Below are positions 43,285 to 52,374 of a stretch of 64,000 nucleotides of DNA, piece by piece. The DNA is from Nostoc sp. CHAB 5844 (lineage in GTDB: Bacteria; Cyanobacteriota; Cyanobacteriia; Cyanobacteriales; Nostocaceae): positions 1-64,000 of the forward strand of contig NZ_JAIVFW010000027.1 in the NCBI RefSeq assembly GCF_020829595.1, written 5' to 3'. The number at the start of each line of letters is the position of its first letter. Position 1 is the first letter of the stretch. The notes beneath the pieces are model-generated. The model saw nothing but the letters and a program-made list of their open reading frames with translations. It did no database searches and was not told the DNA's origin. Made by a program: the position numbers and the translations under genes.

Positions 43285-45513
43285 ATGTCACACCAGGATG
43301 AAAAATACAAAAATTTAGCAGATTCTCTCAAGTCGACATCTAAATTATTAAACTTAGAACTTACATCGCAACTTAGTCAAGATGTATCTGCACTTTACAA
43401 TTATCTAACTAACCCTAACTTTAGAATTGCGGTATTTGGCCCTTTTAATCATGGTAAGTCTACCTTACTGAATGCCATATTAGGAACGCGCACTTTACCA
43501 ATTGATTTGATTCCGACAACAGGCGCAGCAATTACTGTTAAGTATGGTAGTAATGTCCGGACTCGCATCATGTTGGCAGATGGTACAGAAGTCTACCGGA
43601 ATGGCACAGAAATTTTACAGCAATTTGCCATTCTTGATGGCAACAGACAGATGCGGAAAGATGTGGTGTCTGTCGAAGTATTTTGTCCTCATACTTTTTT
43701 AGAAACTGGTGTAGAGTTTCTTGATTTACCAGGTACAAATGATAGAGATGAACAAGATAATTTAGTAAGAGAACAACTATTAGGTGCAGATTTAGTTGTG
43801 CAATTACTAGATGCACGCAAGTTAATGACATTGGGTGAGAGAGAAAACTTGCGAGATTGGTTATTAGATAGGGGAATTAAAACCGTTATTTTTGTTGCTA
43901 ATTTTCTGAACTTACTTGAGCCAGAGGAGCAAAAGCAAGTTCAAAATCGCCTGTTGTTTGTAGCAGAAAGTTTTCGCGCCGAATTACCTGCGGGTTTTAG
44001 CAATTTATATCGGGTTGATGCTTTACCCGCTTTAAGGGCTAGATTACAAGGAGATGTAGCCGCTGCAAACAGTAGTGGTTTAGTGGCGTTTGAAACTGCT
44101 TTGCAAAATATTGTGGGTATTTTACAACAAAATCGTGGCGGTGTCAGGTTGCCGAGAGTGCAGGCGATCGCATCTCAACTCCAGCAAGCATTAAAATCTA
44201 AAATTGACCCTATTTATACTGAAATTCAAACATATACTGACAAACAAAACGCTAAAATTGAAATTAAACAAAAAGCCGTTAATTTAATTCAAACAGGTTT
44301 TAATAAAAGTATTTCTGAGTTATGTGACTGGTTAAGTTTATCCAAACTTTTAGCAAAATATCAAGCTGATGCGGCAGTTGCCTTAGCAGAAAACAACTTT
44401 AAAACTTGGCAAACAAATACTCTAAAAAAAGACCTCACTCAGTTGCAACTAGCTGTAGTCAAATGGTTGTATCAAGCTTATGAATTTTTCCAAGCAGAAC
44501 GACCAGAAGATTTATTCGTACCATTTCCTAGCGAACCACGAATCACTTTACCTCCCAAGCCAGATAATACAGGTAACTTAAGTGAAACAGGTTCCATCGC
44601 ACTTGGAAGCGGTATTGGTTGGGTTTTAGGCGGCCCTGTGGGTGCGGCTGTTGCTGGAAGTATTTCTTATTTATTAAACAAGAATATTCAACAGCAAGAA
44701 GAAAAATCAATAAACGAATCTTATCATCAACAAGTTGCTAAACTTTGCATAGATGCAACTGAAGATTATTTTTATCAGCTTAGTAACCAAAGTTTAGCTA
44801 TTTTAGAAGAATATGATAAAAAATCTCGAAGAGTAATTCGTTTAGAAATAAGTCAAGAAACACCAGAAATATTGAGGAAGCACGAAGAATTGCAAGTCTT
44901 ACAAAATGCTTTTAATCAATTACTGCGAGAGTTAGAACAAACCAAAATCCCTTCAAATTATCAACCTTATCTAGATATACCCAAGCCTAAAATTCCATCT
45001 ACAGAACCTTCTCCTCAACAACAGAGAGTTTATCGCTACTCATTTAAAAATCAGCCAGAAAATACTACTAATAAAACTCAAACAAAAGTAGAACCACCAC
45101 GCCAACAACTTTATTCGTCTCCGCCACCACCGCCAAAAGCTGCGCCACCTTCCCCTAAACCAGAAGAGGTGGATGCAAAATTTTGTGCTTGGGAATTAGA
45201 TGAAGAAATTGCCCAAATGAAAGCACAAATGCGTTCTCCTGGTTATCAGAATGGGAAGCAGCAGACAAATCAAAATACACAAGTACCTAAACCACCCCAA
45301 AGCCAAACTGAAAAAGATAAAATTTCTCGCGCCTATCAGATTTTAGGAGTGCCACAAGATGCTGCTTTTGCTGATATTAAATATGCTTATAAAACTTTAG
45401 TCAAAAAATGGCATCCGGATTTGTATGTTAACCAACCTCAGATGCAAAAACAAGCGCAAGAAAAAATGCGTTTGTTTAATGAAGCTTATACAGTATTATC
45501 TAATAAAAATTAG
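43285..45513 (+). CDS. Dynamin-like GTPase fused to a DnaJ domain
   Basis: In this 742-residue protein, G1 is GPFNHGKST (residues about 52-60), GAAITVKYG contains switch I, G3 is DLPGTND, and G4 is unusual (VANFLN instead of NKxD). A helical middle region and a glycine/alanine hydrophobic patch (ALGSGIGWVLGGPVGAAVAG) follow. After a Pro/Gln-rich linker, the last 65 residues are a J domain: SRAYQILGVPQDAAFADIKYAYK, KKWHPDLY with the essential HPD, and FNEAYTVL. The fusion suggests recruitment of DnaK/Hsp70 to a membrane-remodelling GTPase. I chose the ATG after AAGGA, not the upstream TTG. Confidence 0.88.
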   Translation: MSHQDEKYKNLADSLKSTSKLLNLELTSQLSQDVSALYNYLTNPNFRIAVFGPFNHGKSTLLNAILGTRTLPIDLIPTTGAAITVKYGSNVRTRIMLADGTEVYRNGTEILQQFAILDGNRQMRKDVVSVEVFCPHTFLETGVEFLDLPGTNDRDEQDNLVREQLLGADLVVQLLDARKLMTLGERENLRDWLLDRGIKTVIFVANFLNLLEPEEQKQVQNRLLFVAESFRAELPAGFSNLYRVDALPALRARLQGDVAAANSSGLVAFETALQNIVGILQQNRGGVRLPRVQAIASQLQQALKSKIDPIYTEIQTYTDKQNAKIEIKQKAVNLIQTGFNKSISELCDWLSLSKLLAKYQADAAVALAENNFKTWQTNTLKKDLTQLQLAVVKWLYQAYEFFQAERPEDLFVPFPSEPRITLPPKPDNTGNLSETGSIALGSGIGWVLGGPVGAAVAGSISYLLNKNIQQQEEKSINESYHQQVAKLCIDATEDYFYQLSNQSLAILEEYDKKSRRVIRLEISQETPEILRKHEELQVLQNAFNQLLRELEQTKIPSNYQPYLDIPKPKIPSTEPSPQQQRVYRYSFKNQPENTTNKTQTKVEPPRQQLYSSPPPPPKAAPPSPKPEEVDAKFCAWELDEEIAQMKAQMRSPGYQNGKQQTNQNTQVPKPPQSQTEKDKISRAYQILGVPQDAAFADIKYAYKTLVKKWHPDLYVNQPQMQKQAQEKMRLFNEAYTVLSNKN

Positions 45514-45544
45514 GGGAAGAAAGAGTTTTTTAAGCTACAAAAAA

Positions 45545-45561
45545 ACCGGGGTTGACCCGGT
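45545..45561 (-). terminator. Intrinsic terminator of the VIT-VWA gene
   Basis: ACCGGG (45545-45550) pairs with CCCGGT (45556-45561). On the minus strand TTTTTTT follows directly. It lies 11 bases after the stop of the VIT-VWA gene and between convergent genes. Confidence 0.85.
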
Positions 45562-45572
45562 ATAAACTTATA

Positions 45573-47972
45573 TTACGACTGCACCCGAACTGTTAACGAA
45601 ACTGTAGTTGAGCGCATTTTAGGGGGTCGCCAAGAGATAAGCGATCGCCTGATAATATTAATTACCGTCTGTTCCTTAACAGACGAAGCTTGCTCATCCA
45701 GTACTACCTGTACAACTCGTGTCTTATTTATCCGCAACTCAAACACTAAATCACCACTGAAACCCGCAGGTAATTGCATAGATTCTAAATATTGAGTCAA
45801 AAGAGCAATCATCTGCTCATTCAATCCTGTCACATTCACAACTTGTAGATGCTGGATAGGAGCAATTCTCGGTAAAGGAGTTATGACATCCTGAAAACTT
45901 TCATATGAAATACTGTATTGGATGCCAATTTTCTCTTCTTCATCTTGTAACATTCCTGGAGGTGGTGCGGGAGGAGACATCGCTGCTTGAGGTGATGCTG
46001 GAAGGGGTGGGGTTCTTCTGCGTTGCAAAAACTCAGGTGCAGCAGATATCGCCCTTGCGATGACTGGCGCAGCACCGCTAACAGCATTGCCAAAAATACC
46101 TTGATAGCTGATACCTTCAGGCATTTCTACGGGTACTTGCACTGAAATAGAACCCTTAAGCGGATTGCCACGCACATCATCACTGACAGCAACAAAAGCT
46201 GTATATTGCGATAACAGTTGATAAGTCAAAGCCGTATCCGTCACTGCTTCCACGCCTAACTTAGTTTCACCATGCACCATCTGATTCATCAATTCTTTGA
46301 TGCGGGAACGTCCCCAAAGTTGAGCGATCGCCGGATTACCCGTTTCCTCAAAGTTCAGGTGAAAGGTATGCTGATAATGTGTACCACCCGCAACGATTCC
46401 AGTAATGTGCAGTTTACCAGAATGAGCATCTGGCTTTTTGCCAAATAACACTAACGGCTGTTCTGCAAACAAGTCTGGTGGGGTGGCAGGATAGATAATT
46501 GGAGAATCACCATCACCTTCCCATTGCAAATTAATGTTAGCGAGAACAGGATTGTTAATTTGACAGTAGAATTTCTCGACTACCTGATCAGTGGGTTCGT
46601 CATGGCGAATGATGCGAGACATACCCCGTCCTAGTTCGGCGATGCGGTTGAGTAAAAAACGATTGACAGAACTACCTGCACCAAAGCTATAGAGGCGGTT
46701 TCCTGGTTGGAGATGTCGTTGCACTTCTGAGAGAATTTGGTTTTCGTTGCCGATATAACCATCCGTTAGCAGTACAATACTCCGCAAACGTCCGGGATCT
46801 GTGACTGGGAAATTCAAGACAGCGCGAATCCCACGTAACATCTCCGTTCCGCCATTAGCACTCAATTGATTGATGTAATTGATGGCGCGTGTGCGATTTT
46901 GGGAATTATTGGCGAGAGGAACAGGTGATAGTTGCCGAGTCGTATCTGAGAAATCAATAATACTGAAGGTGTCATCAGGATTCAGTCCGTTGATAAAGCG
47001 GCGCATCAATTCTTGACATTGCATTAGTGGCGCACCCATCTGCGAACCAGAAGTATCGATGAGAAACACTACATCTTTAGGGACAACCTGATCCTGACGG
47101 TACTGAAGTGCAGGAATGAGATATAATGCAAAGTGTCCACCTCGTTCATCAGCTTGGGTGAGTACGGTGGCTTGAGTGCGATCGCCTGCTACTTGATAGC
47201 GTAAAATCAAATCTTTGTTAGGAATTGTGTCTCCACCCGCTAATTTCACCAACACCCGCTTACCTTCATAACCTATCTGGATTTGGTGAGAAGGAGATTG
47301 CACATCCTGAATCTCAACTCCCGCATCAATTGCGATCGTCACATTAATATCATGGGGGGAGCGAGTAGCCGATGGCAGGATGGGTGCATTCAACCGTGAA
47401 CCATCTGGAACTAAATCTGTATCTTGATTTTGAGTCATGGGTGCAGCCGTCGAACCGACACCACCTGCATTGTCCTCAATAGGTATCCCTGGAATGTAAC
47501 GTGGCCCTACCACCATCGGGAAGACAAACTCGTAATTACCCGCCGTAAATTTCAGACTTTCAGAGTAGCGAATAATCACATCAATTTGCTCACCTGGTTG
47601 AATGTTGGCGAGGGATTGAGTGAAAATGTTGTCTCGCTCTTGTTCCAACAGTCCGGCGGTGCGTCCTTGTTGTTTAGCTTCTTCGTAGATTTGCTGTGCT
47701 TCTTGGCGTTTTTTGATACTGCCTTTAATGGTGCGATCGCCAATCTGAATCAGCATATCATCAACAGCCGCCTCATCAGGTAATGGAAAGATATAGACAG
47801 CTTCGAGTGTAGTTGTGAAGAGATTTTCAAAGCTTTGGGTAACTTCTACCCGCGAAATATTGCCTGCAATTTTAGCTTGCACCTCAGTGTGCTTGAGGGG
47901 GAAAGCTATTTGCTGTTGTTCAGGGGTTTGAACATATAAACCACCAGCTTGGCGTTCTATAGTTTGAGTCAT
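45573..47972 (-). CDS. VIT and VWA domain protein
   Basis: This 799-residue protein has an N-terminal VIT domain (about residues 15-140: VEVTQSFENLFTTTLEAVYIFPLP, with DRTIKGSIKKRQEAQ), then a VWA domain (about 300-470) with a complete metal-binding DTSGSQMG, and a C-terminal region containing a Pro-rich stretch (PPAPPPG). It matches the inter-alpha-trypsin-inhibitor heavy-chain-like proteins common in cyanobacteria. No signal peptide is seen, so the protein is probably cytosolic despite the animal relatives being secreted. The role is unknown. Confidence 0.9.
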   Translation of the reverse strand: MTQTIERQAGGLYVQTPEQQQIAFPLKHTEVQAKIAGNISRVEVTQSFENLFTTTLEAVYIFPLPDEAAVDDMLIQIGDRTIKGSIKKRQEAQQIYEEAKQQGRTAGLLEQERDNIFTQSLANIQPGEQIDVIIRYSESLKFTAGNYEFVFPMVVGPRYIPGIPIEDNAGGVGSTAAPMTQNQDTDLVPDGSRLNAPILPSATRSPHDINVTIAIDAGVEIQDVQSPSHQIQIGYEGKRVLVKLAGGDTIPNKDLILRYQVAGDRTQATVLTQADERGGHFALYLIPALQYRQDQVVPKDVVFLIDTSGSQMGAPLMQCQELMRRFINGLNPDDTFSIIDFSDTTRQLSPVPLANNSQNRTRAINYINQLSANGGTEMLRGIRAVLNFPVTDPGRLRSIVLLTDGYIGNENQILSEVQRHLQPGNRLYSFGAGSSVNRFLLNRIAELGRGMSRIIRHDEPTDQVVEKFYCQINNPVLANINLQWEGDGDSPIIYPATPPDLFAEQPLVLFGKKPDAHSGKLHITGIVAGGTHYQHTFHLNFEETGNPAIAQLWGRSRIKELMNQMVHGETKLGVEAVTDTALTYQLLSQYTAFVAVSDDVRGNPLKGSISVQVPVEMPEGISYQGIFGNAVSGAAPVIARAISAAPEFLQRRRTPPLPASPQAAMSPPAPPPGMLQDEEEKIGIQYSISYESFQDVITPLPRIAPIQHLQVVNVTGLNEQMIALLTQYLESMQLPAGFSGDLVFELRINKTRVVQVVLDEQASSVKEQTVINIIRRSLISWRPPKMRSTTVSLTVRVQS

Positions 47973-48265
47973 ATTCGTTACCTCACGCTTTTATGTTATG
48001 TCTCTAGCGTAGGTGTGTTTATTTGGCAGATATGCTCAGTTTTGTGTTCAGTTGATGCTCAGTGATTGGTTCATTGCCAAAAACTGATAGAATTGGCAAT
48101 TACGAAGAATTAAAGCCATACTTTGATGTTTGGCGATCTGTTCAACTCCAAGAAGGTTTTTTAGCAATTTTTGTAATTGAACATGATCAAATTGATAATA
48201 ATGTACCAACACTGACTAAAGGAACAGATGGTCGTGCATTAGTATAAATGTTTTGGGTCAAATAT

Positions 48266-49282
48266 TTATGTGGAATAGGGGATTGAAAGTTGTGAAGCAT
48301 TGATTTTCCTTTGCTTGAATTTCTTGCTTCCCCTTGCCGATTCCCATTGTTCTGTGATTCCATTAGCCAGATCAGTTAATCTTTCTACAGCTGGATCTGT
48401 ATCCCCCAGTTCTGAACCAATCCAGTAACGCTGTAACTTTTCTGCTGCATAAAATGTAGTACCAGATCCACCAAAGGGATCAACTACAATTTGCCCTGGA
48501 TGAGATGCCATTGCAATAATTCGCTCTAGCATAATTGGTGCCAGTTCGTTAGGAACTCGTTTTTTGTGTTGACGATGACGCACTGGTGGAATATCAGTCC
48601 ACATTTCTTCTGCTAATGTCCATAAAATTTCATCAGAGTTAGCTTCTGAAGTATCTTTCCAAACATCTTCTGGTGCATCCCAAACATCCATTAAATTAAT
48701 ACCCTGCTCGTTAAGTTTTTTGCGATGTCCGCCATAGTCACGAATTTCTCCCCCGCAATGTCGGCAAACTTGAATAGGTGTATAAACTTTATTGAAAACT
48801 GCTGGTTCTCCTTTAGTGTAATAGAGTAATCCATAGTGAGCAGGAGACATTTTCTTACCTCTGGGAAAAGCTTTAGGCATTCTGCAAGCAATCCAATGTC
48901 TAAAATTCATTCCTTGCTGATTCAAATACGCACCATATTCTATACACCATTTAGGTAGGTTGAATACAAATAAACTTCCACCAGTTTTCAGGACTCGAAT
49001 ACTCTCACTTAACCACTTTTGTGACCACATAAGATATTGATCAGCTGCCATCTGATCACTCACACCTTTACCGTATTCTTTACCAAGATTAAAGGGTGGA
49101 TCAGCAAATACAATATCTACAGATTCATGCGGTAATACTGATAAAAATTTTAGACAATCTCCACGATAGAGAATTCCATATTCACTTTTGTAAATTTCTT
49201 GTAATTCTTGTTGTTGTGCAACATCAGTAGCAATCAGTTGAAAAGGTAACATTACTGTATATTTGAGTTTTGCTGTATACAT
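48266..49282 (-). CDS. DNA methyltransferase (orphan, DPPF type)
   Basis: This 338-residue SAM-dependent methyltransferase of the N6-adenine/N4-cytosine type has catalytic motif IV FADPPFNLGKEY near residue 60 and the SAM-binding motif VVDPFGGSGTTFYAAEKL near residue 280, the motif order of beta-class enzymes. An embedded C-x-x-C (VCRHCGGEIRDYGGH) may bind zinc in the target-recognition part. A small HTH gene lies immediately upstream on the same strand. No restriction nuclease gene is seen nearby. The ATG at 49282 is plausible; MLPFQLIATD eleven codons in is an alternative. Confidence 0.9.
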   Translation of the reverse strand: MYTAKLKYTVMLPFQLIATDVAQQQELQEIYKSEYGILYRGDCLKFLSVLPHESVDIVFADPPFNLGKEYGKGVSDQMAADQYLMWSQKWLSESIRVLKTGGSLFVFNLPKWCIEYGAYLNQQGMNFRHWIACRMPKAFPRGKKMSPAHYGLLYYTKGEPAVFNKVYTPIQVCRHCGGEIRDYGGHRKKLNEQGINLMDVWDAPEDVWKDTSEANSDEILWTLAEEMWTDIPPVRHRQHKKRVPNELAPIMLERIIAMASHPGQIVVDPFGGSGTTFYAAEKLQRYWIGSELGDTDPAVERLTDLANGITEQWESARGSKKFKQRKINASQLSIPYST

Positions 49283-49291
49283 CTAGTCTAA

Positions 49292-49321
49292 AAACTCTAT
49301 TGACAATTGCCAATAGAGTTT
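49292..49321. promoter_or_regulatory. 11-bp-arm palindrome before the methyltransferase gene
   Basis: AAACTCTATTG and CAATAGAGTTT form a perfect inverted repeat around ACAATTGC, directly upstream of the methyltransferase start and overlapping the stop of the HTH gene. It could be the operator of that HTH protein, as in controller-protein regulation of restriction-modification genes, or a processing hairpin. Confidence 0.6.
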
Positions 49322-49544
49322 ATGGTGTATTTGTACTACGAGGTTGATAAGGTTTTCCCATCGGCTGATTCTGATATCGCTCTACTTCAGCAGTTTCTAT
49401 GTAGTAATAACGTCCAAGTTTGCAAGCTATAATTTGACCATTCTTGATTAAGTCGTGTACTCGCTGACGGGTGACACCAAGTATCTTGGCAGTTTGAGCT
49501 ACAGAGAGTAATTCAGCACTATTGTTAGCAATAGAGTCTGTCAT
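49320..49544 (-). CDS. Excisionase-family HTH protein
   Basis: This 74-residue protein begins MTDSIANNSAELL. It has a MerR/excisionase-type helix-turn-helix (LSVAQTAKILGVTRQRVHDLIKNGQI) followed by the wing (IACKLGRYYYIETAEVERY). It ends 37 bases before the methyltransferase gene on the same strand, with a palindrome between them, so it may regulate that gene. I prefer the ATG at 49544; an in-frame longer start at 49592 overlaps the upstream toxin gene. Confidence 0.75.
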   Translation of the reverse strand: MTDSIANNSAELLSVAQTAKILGVTRQRVHDLIKNGQIIACKLGRYYYIETAEVERYQNQPMGKPYQPRSTNTP

Positions 49545-49588
49545 ATTTATAGTCGAGAATAATGCTGGAAATTCACAGATTGATTTGA

Positions 49589-49792
49589 TCAATATTGCCT
49601 TCTCAAGCTTAACTCAGTCCTGCTAGAGAGAAAAGCTACAACCTTTGCACCTGCTACGGGAAAGTCAGGATCAGTTGGTTCTTGGTAAACTGCCTCTGGA
49701 ATAATAACAGTACCGTAAAGTTGCTTTAATAAGCTCAGATAATTGATGGCTGCAAGATTGTTGATAGACGAAGTATCGCTAACAATAATCAC
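49589..49792 (-). pseudogene. DUF3368-type PIN toxin, C-terminally truncated
   Basis: A 67-residue frame opens with the PIN-domain VSDTSSINNLAAINYLSLL (first catalytic Asp) and the strand GTVIIPEAVYQE, typical of DUF3368 toxins that pair with UPF0175 antitoxins. It stops after VAGAKVVAF and a nonmatching tail (LSSRTELSLRRQY), whereas family members run to about 160 residues and need later acidic residues. The start overlaps the antitoxin stop by four bases. The toxin is therefore very probably inactive. Confidence 0.75.
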
Positions 49793-50034
49793 AACCTACC
49801 CATCTCCTGCAAGTTTTTGATGTCTTTTTCAAAATCATCCACGCCATAGTGAACCGGAATTTGACGACTGGCAAGCAAATGCTGAAACGGAATACGGTTC
49901 ATCTCTGCCAAACGACTGGCTTGAGCAAGGGTGAGTTTTTCTTTCTGAAAAAGCATGACTGCAATCTCTTGTTTCAATTCAGCATCAGTCATGCGGGTTG
50001 CAACTAAAATTTCATCAGGAATAACGATGCTCAT
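49789..50034 (-). CDS. UPF0175 antitoxin
   Basis: This 81-residue protein matches the UPF0175 family: an N-terminal strand (MSIVIPDEILVATRM), then ELKQEIAVMLFQKEKLTLAQASRLAEM with the Gln/Ala-rich helix-turn-helix-like region and RIPFQHLLASRQIPVHYG at the C-terminus. It is the antitoxin of the truncated DUF3368 toxin downstream. The surviving antitoxin next to a broken toxin is the usual decay order for such pairs. Confidence 0.85.
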   Translation of the reverse strand: MSIVIPDEILVATRMTDAELKQEIAVMLFQKEKLTLAQASRLAEMNRIPFQHLLASRQIPVHYGVDDFEKDIKNLQEMGRL

Positions 50035-50144
50035 GGCTGAATTTCTCTCTACATCACTATTCTATTGATGGTGCTGCCAAATTTGATATGCTTGGCTGGC
50101 ATTTGAGCGTGTTAGGATCTCCTACAAAATCTGGTAGAGCCAAG

Positions 50145-50402
50145 ATGAAAGCGATCGAAGTAACTGGCAAAATTGATGCTCAAGGAAATTTGGTTTTAGA
50201 TGAGCCGATTCAGGGAATAACTTACCCTCATCAAGTACGAGTAATTGTGTTAATTCCAGAACAGGTACAAACAGAAGAATTTGATCCAGATGATACACCT
50301 GTTGAGGAGATTAAAGCCAGCTTGAGGAGAGCCTTACAGCAAGCAAAAATGGGTCAAACCAGACCAATCAGTGAGCTATGGGATAGAATTGATGCAGAGT
50401 GA
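50145..50402 (+). CDS. Antitoxin of a RelE-type pair
   Basis: This 85-residue protein begins MKAIEVTGKIDAQGNLVLDEPI, a beta-hairpin start typical of a cyanobacterial antitoxin family that precedes RelE-like toxins. The C-terminus is helical and acidic (EEIKASLRRALQQAKMGQTRPISELWDRIDAE), as in toxin-wrapping tails. The toxin frame starts 11 bases before its stop. I prefer the ATG at 50145 over an in-frame start at 50088. Confidence 0.78.
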   Translation: MKAIEVTGKIDAQGNLVLDEPIQGITYPHQVRVIVLIPEQVQTEEFDPDDTPVEEIKASLRRALQQAKMGQTRPISELWDRIDAE

Positions 50403-50754
50403 TCACACGGTTTCAATTCGGTTCTCTGATGAGTTTGAGGCAGAACTTTACAGGCTCTCCAAGAGATTTCGCAACATTCGCTCTGATGTTGAACCGATTA
50501 TTGAGCAGTTACAACAGGTCAACTTTGTAGGCGATAGAATTGGCGGACTTGGGGAAGAATATTTTGTTTACAAGGTGAGAGTTCGCAACAGTAATATCCA
50601 AAAAGGTAAAAGTGCTGGATACCGACTGATTTATCAAGTTGAATCACCCACAAGTATTTTGTTGCTAACAATTTATTCTAAATCCGACCGGGAAGATATT
50701 AGTGCTAATGAAATTCGAGATATCTTGGCTGATTTTTATGGTGAGTCAGGTTAA
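50392..50754 (+). CDS. RelE/ParE-family toxin
   Basis: This 120-residue protein begins MQSDHTVSIRFSDEFEAELYRLSKRF. It has the RelE-type helix-strand layout: KVRVRNSNIQKGKSAGYRLIYQV with basic residues, then ILLLTIYSKSDREDIS, ending EIRDILADFYG. RelE toxins cut mRNA on the ribosome; the Arg/Lys/Tyr residues needed are present, but the exact catalytic set cannot be confirmed by eye. The overlap with the antitoxin gene supports a coupled operon. Unlike the two other pairs in this window, it appears intact. Confidence 0.82.
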   Translation: MQSDHTVSIRFSDEFEAELYRLSKRFRNIRSDVEPIIEQLQQVNFVGDRIGGLGEEYFVYKVRVRNSNIQKGKSAGYRLIYQVESPTSILLLTIYSKSDREDISANEIRDILADFYGESG

Positions 50755-50846
50755 AACTAGGATATACAGCAGATTGAAGGTAAATAAGGTAAAGTTTTAT
50801 GAAAAAAGTCAAATAAAAATGGAGTTTTCACCCTGTTACCGTCTGT

Positions 50847-52325
50847 ATGTCAAACTCGCTCAAAGCATCAACAAGTGGACTGGCAATTGTAGACAAGGCG
50901 CGAAAACGTCTTGGCTGGACGAAAACCAGTACGGCGCGTTGGTGGCAAGATGCTCACACTTCTAGAGCAACTTTACGGCGATTTTGGCAAGGCGATCGCA
51001 TTCAAAAAGAAATTTTCATCGCTATCTGTCAGGCTGTGGGAATTCACAATTGGGAAAGCATTGCACAAATCCCTAATGCAGATTCCGCAGAACTCTCTAC
51101 ACAATATCTTGACTGGGATGAAGCACCTGATGTCGAAAGTTTTTATGGACGCAACCAGGAATTAACTCAGTTAGAAGAATGGATTTTAGGCGATCGCTGT
51201 AAATTAGTTACCATTACAGGTATTGCTGGCATTGGTAAAACGGCTCTGGCACTGGCTTTAGCCGACCGGATTCAGTTACAATTTGATGGCTTAATTTGGC
51301 GATCGCTTCATGCTGCACCATCCCTAAGTTCCCTGCTAGATGGACTGCTCAACACCTTTGAGCAAACTGTTGTTGATGATATTCCACAGGACACAGCAAA
51401 ACTCATCCACTGCTTGCAACAACGCCGATATTTGCTGATATTAGATGGTTTGGATGAGTCAAAAAACCACTATCAACAATTTATCCAGCAATTAAGCCGC
51501 GCTCACCATCAAAGTTGTATTCTTCTCACCAGTCGTGAACAACCAAACATTATTGAATCTAATACAAAAACTGTTCGCAGTCTGACTTTAAAAGGATTAT
51601 CAAAAGCCGAGGCTGTAGAACTATTGCAAACCAGAGGATTTACAGGTAAAGAACTCGGACTATCAACTTTAATTCAACTTTATCGCGGCAATCCTTTAGC
51701 ATTGAAACTTGTCACCCCATTAATTCAGTCGGTGTTTGCTGGGAATATCGCCGCCTTTCTCAGTCAAAATACCATAGTAATTGGCGATCGCTTGCGTGAT
51801 ATCCTTAAACAACAGTTTGAGCAACTGGGCGATTTAGAACAAGATATTCTCTATTGGTTAGCAATCTGGCAACAACCAGTTTCTTTCAGCCGATTGCAAA
51901 CTCATTTGCTCACTGCTCTTGATCCTGCCACAGTTTTAGCAGCAATTGTCTTTTTGGAAAGGCGATCGCTTTTGGAAAAATGGATCTGTAGTGGTGAACC
52001 TGCTTTTACTTTGCAACCACTGGTGATGAAAATTGTCACTGATGAATTAGTGGAACGTACTGCTCAAGAAATAATTCAGGTTCTGCAGAGTCATGATATT
52101 TGTAATTTTAAAATCCTGCGAACCCATTGGTTATTACGGCCGGGTAGTGATGATATTGTCGGTGATCGCATTTTGCATCAACTTCAAGAAAAACTGTGGC
52201 GGATTTATGGTGCAAACTATCTGCAAACTCTTGAAGGCATTCTGTTGCTTTTAAATGATAAATCTCCTTTAGCAATTGGTTATATTGCTTGTAATATCAC
52301 AACACTTATCAAAAAAGGAGTGTAA
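50847..52325 (+). CDS. STAND NTPase (NB-ARC type), short C-terminus
   Basis: In this 492-residue protein, residues 1-75 form a helical DNA-binding-like head (ARWWQDAHTSRATLRRFWQGDRIQ), common at the start of cyanobacterial NB-ARC proteins. The NTPase core has Walker A TGIAGIGKTALALALA (about 123-138), Walker B YLLILDGLDES, sensor LLTSRE and GNPLALKLV. A winged-helix region follows. Relatives continue into WD40 or TPR sensors after the ...GYIACN segment, but here the protein ends there (IKKGV). It may be a truncated former sensor protein or may use a partner. Confidence 0.82.
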   Translation: MSNSLKASTSGLAIVDKARKRLGWTKTSTARWWQDAHTSRATLRRFWQGDRIQKEIFIAICQAVGIHNWESIAQIPNADSAELSTQYLDWDEAPDVESFYGRNQELTQLEEWILGDRCKLVTITGIAGIGKTALALALADRIQLQFDGLIWRSLHAAPSLSSLLDGLLNTFEQTVVDDIPQDTAKLIHCLQQRRYLLILDGLDESKNHYQQFIQQLSRAHHQSCILLTSREQPNIIESNTKTVRSLTLKGLSKAEAVELLQTRGFTGKELGLSTLIQLYRGNPLALKLVTPLIQSVFAGNIAAFLSQNTIVIGDRLRDILKQQFEQLGDLEQDILYWLAIWQQPVSFSRLQTHLLTALDPATVLAAIVFLERRSLLEKWICSGEPAFTLQPLVMKIVTDELVERTAQEIIQVLQSHDICNFKILRTHWLLRPGSDDIVGDRILHQLQEKLWRIYGANYLQTLEGILLLLNDKSPLAIGYIACNITTLIKKGV

Positions 52326-52374
52326 GGGTTTAAGGGTTTAGGGGTATAGGGTTGAAAAGAGTTTTTCTTCAGAA

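Noticed and set aside
48062-48247. 61-codon frame between the VIT-VWA and methyltransferase genes
   Set aside because: Begins only with GTG and lacks a recognisable motif. It could be a gene remnant, but nothing supports a product.
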